Below are positions 1-4,577 of a DNA stretch of 8,522 nt, one piece after another. Location: positions 1 to 8,522 of the forward strand of contig DAOWNK010000131.1 in NCBI GenBank assembly GCA_030642635.1, given 5' to 3'. The stretch's first letter is position 1, and every line of letters starts with the position of its first letter. The position numbers were made by a program, and so were the translations under genes. The notes under the pieces were generated by a model. The model was not told the origin of the DNA, did not search any database, and worked only from the letters and a program-made list of their open reading frames with translations. This DNA is from Pirellulales bacterium. GTDB lineage: Bacteria; Planctomycetota; Planctomycetia; Pirellulales; Thermoguttaceae.

Positions 1-21
1 CCCTAGCCCCTGGCCCCTACT
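1..21 (+). repeat. Heptamer tandem repeat ahead of the first permease
   Basis: Three successive 7-nt units are visible: CCCTAGC, CCCTGGC and CCCTACT. The array touches the left edge of the window and may extend further. It ends five bases before the ATG of the first permease gene. It resembles the heptanucleotide short tandemly repeated repetitive (STRR) sequences known from filamentous cyanobacteria; that family link is from general knowledge, and the 7-nt period is seen directly. Confidence 0.65.
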
Positions 22-29
22 AAAACATG
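15..29 (+). promoter_or_regulatory. Leaderless-like start context, CCCTACTAAAAC-ATG
   Basis: The 12 bases before this ATG are identical to the 12 bases before the ATG of the fourth operon gene (3375-3389). The ATPase D gene starts in a related context, ACTAACCAC-ATG. No purine-rich Shine-Dalgarno sequence is present at any of these starts. The context may help to mark start sites, or it may simply reflect repeats that end in CCCTAC or CCACTAACC. No function is shown. Confidence 0.35.
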
Positions 30-1019
30 TTTAACTACCTAATCAGACGACTGCTGCTGGGGTTCCTCACGCTGCTGCTGATTACGTTCGTCGTCTTCGG
101 GCTGATTCGCAACATGCCGGGCACGCCGCTTACGCTGCAACTGGCCGAGATCGACCCAAGCCGGCGGATCAGCGAAGAAGACCTGAAACGCATGGAGCAG
201 GCATACGGCCTGGACAAGCCGTGGCCGGTTGCATACGTGCAATGGGCGGGCAACCTGGCAAGACTCGACCTCGGACGCTCAATCTCGCGCCGACAGCCGG
301 TCGCCGGGCTGATCGCCGAACGGGTCGGCCCGACCATGCTCCTGTCGGTCACCTCGATCTTTTTGACGTACATGTTGGCCGTGCCGATGGGGCTTTTTGC
401 AACCGTCCGAAGCGGCAAGGCCGACGAGCGGGCAATGAGCACTATCCTGTACATGCTGTATTCGCTGCCGTCGTTCGTCGCCGCGCTGTTGCTGCTGGTG
501 CTGTTCGCCGTGCGGCTGGAGGGCACGCCGCTGGAACTGCCGCTGTTCGGTATGGTCAGCGATAATTACAACCAACTTTCCACGTCCGGAAAAGTGTGGG
601 ATATATTCAGACACATGATTCTGCCGGTCACGTGCTACACGTACGGTGCGTTGGCGTACTTCAGCCGGTTCGTCAAATCGAACATGGAAGAGGTGATCCG
701 GCAAGACTACATCCGCACCGCGCGGGCAAAGGGCGTAGGGCCGTGCCGGGTGATCGTACACCATGCGTTCCGAAACACGCTTATTCCGTTCGTCACGCTG
801 CTGGGCCTGACGCTGCCGGCGTTGCTTAGCGGATCGGTTATCTTGGAGCAGATTTTCACGTGGCCGGGCATGGGTAGGCTGTTCTTCGAGTCGATCACCG
901 AGCGCGACTACCCGACGATCATGGGTCTGGCGCTGATGTTTTCGTTCCTTACATTGTTAGGGCAATTGTTGGCCGATATTTTATACGCGGTGGTGGACCC
1001 GCGAGTGACGTATTCGTGA
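27..1019 (+). CDS. oppB: ABC importer permease, OppB/DppB family (YejB-like)
   Basis: This is an inner-membrane permease subunit of a peptide/nickel-class ABC importer, 330 residues. It begins with the family's standard start, a first helix at about residues 10-28 after MFNYLIRRLL. The BPD_transp_1 core follows, with hydrophobic segments near 100-125, 136-162, 198-215, 252-275 and 298-321. The cytoplasmic EAA loop that contacts the ATPase is at about 227-254 (DYIRTARAKG then RNTLIP), and the C-terminus has the usual VDPR at 323-326. A segment at about 163-197 (LPLFGMVSDN onward) before the fourth helix resembles the YejB branch. The ATG at 27 is chosen because it gives a family-standard N-terminus. 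There is no Shine-Dalgarno. It is first in a same-strand B-C-D-F order, and the binding protein would be expected to its left. The substrate (peptides or another small solute) cannot be read from the sequence. Confidence 0.95.
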   Translation: MFNYLIRRLLLGFLTLLLITFVVFGLIRNMPGTPLTLQLAEIDPSRRISEEDLKRMEQAYGLDKPWPVAYVQWAGNLARLDLGRSISRRQPVAGLIAERVGPTMLLSVTSIFLTYMLAVPMGLFATVRSGKADERAMSTILYMLYSLPSFVAALLLLVLFAVRLEGTPLELPLFGMVSDNYNQLSTSGKVWDIFRHMILPVTCYTYGALAYFSRFVKSNMEEVIRQDYIRTARAKGVGPCRVIVHHAFRNTLIPFVTLLGLTLPALLSGSVILEQIFTWPGMGRLFFESITERDYPTIMGLALMFSFLTLLGQLLADILYAVVDPRVTYS

Positions 1020-1038
1020 GCTATATTAAGGTTTTTTA

Positions 1039-1104
1039 TAGGAGGCGACTCTGTCGGCGACATGGGGCGATTGGTGATTCAGTCGCCGACAGAGTCGCCT
1101 CCTA
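1039..1104. repeat. Perfect 23-bp inverted repeat between the two permease genes
   Basis: The left arm (1039-1061, beginning TAGGAGGCGACTCTGTCGG) is the exact reverse complement of the right arm (1082-1104), with a 20-nt loop. It fills most of the 106-bp gap between the permease genes. In RNA it would form a very stable hairpin upstream of the second permease. There is no T-run after the right arm, so it does not look like a terminator. It is probably a dispersed repeat, and mRNA processing or stabilisation is a possible side effect. The GGAGG inside the left arm is part of the repeat, lies about 90 nt from the next start, and is not a ribosome binding site. Confidence 0.85.
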
Positions 1105-1131
1105 CAGATTCAAAATCCGCAATTTTTGACC

Positions 1132-2274
1132 ATGCAAAGTATGTCAGCCGATAAACCAGAATCCGACCCGTGGCACGGCCGTACCGGCCGTGCCACACGT
1201 TCATCCTCACCGATGATAGGCCGCGGATTTTGGGTCGAGGCGTGGCTGCACTTCCGCCGCCGCAAGTTGGCCATGGCCGCGTTGTGCTTCGTCGGGCTGC
1301 TGGCGTTGGTGGCTATCTTCTCACCTGCAATCGCCGGCACCCGCCCGGTGGTGTGCAAGTACAAGGGCCGGATTTACTTTCCATGTTTGGCTTACTTCAA
1401 CCCGGGATGGGAAAACCCGGTCTTCTACCGCGATAAGTTCCGCAAGCGATACCCAAAAAACCTCTCGGAAAAAGACCCGGAAAGCTGGGCCGTCTGGCCG
1501 CTGGTCTACCAGGACCCGTACCGGCGAGTGACCGACGGCGAATGGAAGGACCTGCCCGGCAACCCGACCGGCGCCATGGGCAACCCGAGCCGACACAACT
1601 ACCTGGGGACCAATCAGGCGGGGGTCGACGTGTTTGCACAGATGGTGCACGGGGCGAAGATCGCACTGCTGGTCGGGTTCGTATCGACCGGCATCGCCGC
1701 ACTGATCGGCATCACCGTCGGTGCACTGGCCGGTTACATGGGCGGCTGGGTCGATATGATATTGAGCCGGCTGATCGAGTTAGTCATGTGCATTCCCGCG
1801 TTGGTGCTGATCCTTGCGCTGATCGCGATACTCGAAAACCCGACGATCTGGCACCTGATGGCCGTGCTGGGCGTGACCGGTTGGACAGGCATTGCAAGGC
1901 TCACCCGCGCGGAGTTCCTGAAACTCAAGGAAACCGAGTTCGTCACGGCGGCCCGGGCGCTGGGGACCGGTCGGCTGCGGATCATGTTCCGGCACATACT
2001 GCCGAACGCACTGGCGCCGGTGCTCGTGCCGATCAGTTTCGGCATCGCTGCGGCGATTTTGATCGAGAGCGGGCTGAGTTTTCTCGGGTTCGGTGCGCCG
2101 CCGCCAAACCCGAGCTGGGGCACGCTGCTAAGCGCCGGACGCTCGAACCTGCAAATGTGGTGGCTTATAGTATTCCCCGGCACGGCCATCTTCCTGACCG
2201 TGCTGGCATATAACCTTATAGGCGAGGGAATCCAAGAGGCGACCGACCCGAGGCTCCGCGAGGCCGGAAAGTAA
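1132..2274 (+). CDS. oppC: ABC importer permease, OppC/DppC family (YejE-like)
   Basis: This is the second inner-membrane permease subunit, partner of the gene before it, 380 residues from ATG 1132. Starts at TTG 1126 and ATG 1141 are also in frame, and none has a Shine-Dalgarno. The cytoplasmic N-terminus (about 1-44) is unusual because a repeat hairpin encodes part of it (PWHGRTGRAT). Helix 1 is at about 46-67. A long extracytoplasmic segment of about 105 residues follows (KYKGRIYFPCL to GTNQAGVDVF), then the transport core from about 176. The EAA loop is at about 267-292 (FVTAARALG then RHILPN), followed by SGLSFLGFGAPPPNPSWG, a hallmark of the family, and DPR near the end. The YFP-containing extracytoplasmic segment recalls E. 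coli YejE and is longer than in typical OppC or DppC. The substrate is unknown. Confidence 0.94.
   Translation: MQSMSADKPESDPWHGRTGRATRSSSPMIGRGFWVEAWLHFRRRKLAMAALCFVGLLALVAIFSPAIAGTRPVVCKYKGRIYFPCLAYFNPGWENPVFYRDKFRKRYPKNLSEKDPESWAVWPLVYQDPYRRVTDGEWKDLPGNPTGAMGNPSRHNYLGTNQAGVDVFAQMVHGAKIALLVGFVSTGIAALIGITVGALAGYMGGWVDMILSRLIELVMCIPALVLILALIAILENPTIWHLMAVLGVTGWTGIARLTRAEFLKLKETEFVTAARALGTGRLRIMFRHILPNALAPVLVPISFGIAAAILIESGLSFLGFGAPPPNPSWGTLLSAGRSNLQMWWLIVFPGTAIFLTVLAYNLIGEGIQEATDPRLREAGK
1170..1196. repeat. 12-bp hairpin repeat inside the N-terminal codons of permease C
   Basis: GTGGCACGGCCG (1170-1181) is followed by the 3-nt loop TAC and then its exact reverse complement (1185-1196). It lies within the first 25 codons of the permease and is translated in frame. 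This sequence resembles short dispersed palindromes common in planctomycete genomes (recollection, not checked). The hairpin could slow translation shortly after initiation. Confidence 0.75.
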
Positions 2275-2280
2275 GTGAAA

Positions 2281-2302
2281 GGCGTGCCGCTTGCGGCTTA
2301 GC
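2281..2302. repeat. Short palindromic element GCCGCTTGCGGC
   Basis: Between the stop of permease C and the heptamer array there is a small GC palindrome at 2286-2297 (GCCGC, then GCGGC two bases later). It makes up most of the space before the heptamer array. It is short, so it may be a fragment of a dispersed element or chance. Confidence 0.35.
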
Positions 2303-2330
2303 ACTAACCACTATCCACTATCCACTAACC
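2303..2330 (+). repeat. Heptamer tandem repeat ahead of ATPase D
   Basis: Four 7-nt units are in perfect register: ACTAACC, ACTATCC, ACTATCC, ACTAACC. They are followed by AC and then the ATG at 2333. The array sits where a ribosome binding site would normally be, and no Shine-Dalgarno is present. The period matches that of the arrays at 1-21, 4355-4389 and 4557-4577, although the unit sequences differ. Confidence 0.8.
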
Positions 2331-2332
2331 AC

Positions 2333-3349
2333 ATGTCCGACCCATTTATCAAAATCGAAAACCTCAAAACCCATTTCTTCACCGACCAGGGCGTGGTCAA
2401 AGCGGTCGACGACGTGTCGCTGCTCGTGCCGAAGGGTAAAACGCTCGGGCTGGTCGGCGAATCGGGTTGTGGCAAATCGGTCACCGCGTTGTCGATCATC
2501 CGGCTGATCTCCTCGCCAGGCAAGATCGTCGATGGCCGGATAACGACGTACAACGACGACGGCCGGCCGGTAGTGCTCACCGATCTGGCCGAGCCTCAGA
2601 TGCGAAAAGTCCGAGGCGGGAAAATCGCCATGATCTTCCAGGAGCCGATGACCTCGCTGAACCCAGTCTTTACCGTCGGCTCGCAGATCGTCGAGGCGAT
2701 CCGGCTGCACCGTCAAGTCGGAAAGGCGGAAGCACGCAAACTGGCGATCGAGATGCTCGACAGGGTGAAAATCCCCGCACCTGAGCAACGTGCCGACGAG
2801 TACCCTCACCAGTCATCCGGCGGCATGCGTCAACGGGCGATGATCGCAATGGCGCTCTCATGCAACCCAAACCTGCTGATCGCAGACGAGCCGACCACCG
2901 CGCTGGACGTAACCATCCAGGCGCAAATACTCGACCTGCTGCGGAAGCTGCAAGAAGACACGGGCATGTCGATCCTGATAATCACCCACGACCTTGGCAT
3001 CATCGCCGAGACGGCCGACGACGTGGCCGTAATGTACGCCTCGAAGGTGGTCGAATACGCACCGGTCGAGGAGTTGTTCGGCAATGCGCTGCACCCATAC
3101 ACACGCGGGCTGTTCCGCTCGCGGCCGGCGCTGGGCGCCTCGAAGAGCGAACGGCTGGAGACTATCGAAGGGATGGTCCCCAGCCCGTTGCGGTTTCCAG
3201 GCGGCTGCAAGTTCCATCCCCGATGTCCACACCGCCGGCCGCGCTGCGAGACGGAAGAACCGGAGTTACGCGAGATTACACCGGGCCACCAGGTCAGATG
3301 TCACTTCCCGGTAGGGTGCGTGCAACGCACCGAACTAATATCACAATGA
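2333..3349 (+). CDS. oppD: ABC importer ATPase, OppD/DppD family
   Basis: This is one of the two cytoplasmic ATP-hydrolysing subunits of the importer, 338 residues from ATG 2333. An upstream in-frame TTG at 2291 would add 14 residues encoded by a palindrome and the heptamer repeat (STNHYPLSTNH), so it is rejected. Walker A is GESGCGKS (42-49), the Q-loop Gln is 103 in FQEP, and the signature is SSGGMRQR (161-168), with Ser where Leu or Phe is usual. Walker B is LLIADE (181-186), the D-loop is TALD, and the switch His is 219. The C-terminal oligo_HPY domain has NALHPYTRGLF (251-261) and four Cys (292, 298, 305, 323). In related OppD proteins these Cys are reported to hold an iron-sulfur cluster. 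The last 12 residues, V327-Q338, come from the left arm of an inverted repeat and are not family sequence. Confidence 0.96.
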   Translation: MSDPFIKIENLKTHFFTDQGVVKAVDDVSLLVPKGKTLGLVGESGCGKSVTALSIIRLISSPGKIVDGRITTYNDDGRPVVLTDLAEPQMRKVRGGKIAMIFQEPMTSLNPVFTVGSQIVEAIRLHRQVGKAEARKLAIEMLDRVKIPAPEQRADEYPHQSSGGMRQRAMIAMALSCNPNLLIADEPTTALDVTIQAQILDLLRKLQEDTGMSILIITHDLGIIAETADDVAVMYASKVVEYAPVEELFGNALHPYTRGLFRSRPALGASKSERLETIEGMVPSPLRFPGGCKFHPRCPHRRPRCETEEPELREITPGHQVRCHFPVGCVQRTELISQ

Positions 3350-3380
3350 TCTACAACGTGGTGCGTTTCACGCACCCTAC
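3311..3380. repeat. 21-nt imperfect inverted repeat spanning the D/F junction
   Basis: The left arm (3311-3331, GTAGGGTGCGTGCAACGCAC plus C) matches the reverse complement of the right arm (3360-3380) at 20 of 21 positions, across a 28-nt spacer. Each arm also has internal GGTGCGT/ACGCACC symmetry, so each can fold alone. The left arm lies inside the 3' end of ATPase D, the stop codon is in the spacer, and the right arm ends six bases before the start of ATPase F. It looks like a REP-type dispersed element that landed on the end of the gene. Confidence 0.85.
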
Positions 3381-3389
3381 TAAAACATG
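3375..3389 (+). promoter_or_regulatory. Start context CCCTACTAAAAC-ATG of ATPase F
   Basis: This is an exact 15-nt match to the context of the first permease start (15-29). The first six bases belong to the right arm of the inverted repeat, so only TAAAAC-ATG is independent of it. No Shine-Dalgarno is visible. A role in initiation is conjecture. Confidence 0.35.
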
Positions 3390-4394
3390 AACAAACCGCT
3401 GCTTAACGTCGTCGATCTGAAAAAATATTTCCCAGTCCGCAAGGGGATCGTCTCGCGCACCGTCGCACACGTCAAGGCGGTCGATGGTGTGAGCTTTCAC
3501 ATCGACGAGGGCGAAACGCTCGGACTGGTCGGCGAGTCGGGCTGTGGGAAGACCACCGTCGGGCGGACGCTGCTTAAGCTGCTGCAACCGACCGCAGGCC
3601 GGGTGCAATTCAACGGCAAAAACGTTACCGACAGCCGCGGCGGTGAACTGCGGCGGTTGCGCCGAGATATGCAGATAGTATTCCAAGACCCGTTCGGCTC
3701 GCTCAACCCGCGGATGACCGTAAAAAGCATCGTCGAAGAGGGGCTTATCGTCCACCGGCTGGGCAACCCCCGGCAGCGGCTCGAGGTGGTGAACCGCACA
3801 CTGGAGCAGGTCGGGCTGGACCCGGGCTACGTCAACCGCTATCCGCACGAGTTCTCCGGCGGGCAGCGACAGCGGATATGCGTCGCCCGGGCGCTGGCGC
3901 TCGGCCCGAGGTTCATGGTGCTGGACGAGCCGATCTCCGCGCTGGACGTGTCGATCCAGTCGCAGATCATCAACCTGCTGGTCGATCTGCGAAAAGAGTA
4001 TAAACTTACGTACCTGTTCATCTCGCACGACCTGTCGGTGGTGGAGTACATTTCCGACCGCGTGGCGGTGATGTACCTAGGCCAGCTCGTCGAGACGGCG
4101 ACCAGCAGGGAGCTATACGCCAATCCGCTGCACCCATATACCCAGGCGTTGCTCTCCTCGGTGCCGACGATGGACCCCAAGCGGCGCAGCAAGCGTATCG
4201 TGCTGGAGGGCGACGTACCCAGCCCGATTGACCCGCCGGCCGGATGCCGTTTCCATCCGCGCTGCCCGCAGGCGATGGACGTATGCCGCCGCCGGCCGCC
4301 GCAGCGGTTGGACCTCGACGGGCACATGGTGCGATGCCACGCGGTGGAGCCAATGGGAAGAGGGAAGGGGGAAGGGGGAAGGGGGAAGGACTAA
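3387..4394 (+). CDS. oppF: ABC importer ATPase, OppF/DppF family
   Basis: This is the second cytoplasmic ATPase of the importer, 335 residues, expected to pair with ATPase D. It opens with the family's LLNVVDLKKYFPV. Walker A is GESGCGKT (49-56), the Q-loop Gln is 100 in FQDP, and the signature FSGGQRQR (156-163) is canonical. Walker B is FMVLDE (176-181), the D-loop is SALD, and the switch His is 214 in ISHD. The oligo_HPY tail has NPLHPYTQALL (246-256) and Cys 287, 293, 300 and 317 in CRFHPRC...C...VRCH, the same pattern as in its partner. Family sequence normally ends soon after VRCH. Here the last 12 residues, G324-D335, rich in Gly and Lys, are encoded by the GGGAAGG heptamer array. The gene is last in the operon and faces the minus-strand ATPase gene across a 183-bp gap. 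Confidence 0.96.
   Translation: MNKPLLNVVDLKKYFPVRKGIVSRTVAHVKAVDGVSFHIDEGETLGLVGESGCGKTTVGRTLLKLLQPTAGRVQFNGKNVTDSRGGELRRLRRDMQIVFQDPFGSLNPRMTVKSIVEEGLIVHRLGNPRQRLEVVNRTLEQVGLDPGYVNRYPHEFSGGQRQRICVARALALGPRFMVLDEPISALDVSIQSQIINLLVDLRKEYKLTYLFISHDLSVVEYISDRVAVMYLGQLVETATSRELYANPLHPYTQALLSSVPTMDPKRRSKRIVLEGDVPSPIDPPAGCRFHPRCPQAMDVCRRRPPQRLDLDGHMVRCHAVEPMGRGKGEGGRGKD
4355..4389 (+). repeat. Heptamer array GGGAAGG x5 encoding the end of ATPase F
   Basis: Five consecutive 7-nt units are present: GGGAAGA once, then GGGAAGG four times. The array is followed by AC and the TAA stop at 4392-4394, so the stop falls just outside it. Since 7 is not a multiple of 3, gain or loss of one unit would shift the frame and change the protein end. 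The units give the peptide GRGKGEG and derivatives. Confidence 0.85.
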
Positions 4395-4395
4395 A

Positions 4396-4490
4396 TTCAG
4401 TAGTTCGCAGTTTGGTCAAAATAAACCACGAAAAGCCCCCGCACTGCGTGCGGGGGCAGCGATTGGTTGGTAAAACTGCGAACTACTGAA
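4396..4490. repeat. 18-bp perfect inverted repeat in the convergent gap
   Basis: TTCAGTAGTTCGCAGTTT (4396-4413) is the exact reverse complement of 4473-4490. The arms flank a 59-nt interior that holds the GC-rich hairpin at 4435-4457. Nested symmetry of this kind can form a branched or cruciform structure. No transposase is encoded inside. It could be a miniature mobile element or an extended terminator stem. Confidence 0.8.
4431..4457 (-). terminator. Rho-independent terminator for the minus-strand ATPase gene
   Basis: GCCCCCGCAC (4435-4444) pairs perfectly with GTGCGGGGGC (4448-4457) around a 3-nt loop. Read on the minus strand, the 10-bp stem is followed by TTTT (complement of 4434-4431). 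It lies about 120 nt past the minus-strand stop codon. On the plus strand no T-run follows the stem, so termination of the transporter operon here would be weaker or would depend on the outer repeat. Confidence 0.65.
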
Positions 4491-4556
4491 ATTGGCATAA
4501 ACCCGACCGACACTACCGAACATTCTGTGAACTGTTACGACTACAAAATCAAAAAA

Positions 4557-4577
4557 CTGACAACTGATAGCTGATAG
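4557..4577. repeat. Heptamer repeat CTGACAA-CTGATAG-CTGATAG
   Basis: Three 7-nt units abut the minus-strand stop codon (complement of 4578-4580). The palindrome GATAGCTATC (4573-4582) includes the stop. This is the fourth heptamer-period array in the window, again placed exactly at a gene border. Confidence 0.6.

Noticed and set aside
279..764. Minus-strand open frame opposite permease B
   Set aside because: It is a shadow of a well-supported permease gene, and its product shows no domain or membrane pattern.
1041..1045. GGAGG as a Shine-Dalgarno for permease C
   Set aside because: It is part of the left arm of the perfect inverted repeat and lies about 90 nt from the start codon.
2291..2332. 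In-frame TTG start adding 14 residues to ATPase D
   Set aside because: The extra residues are encoded by a palindrome and the heptamer array, and the family begins right at the ATG at 2333.
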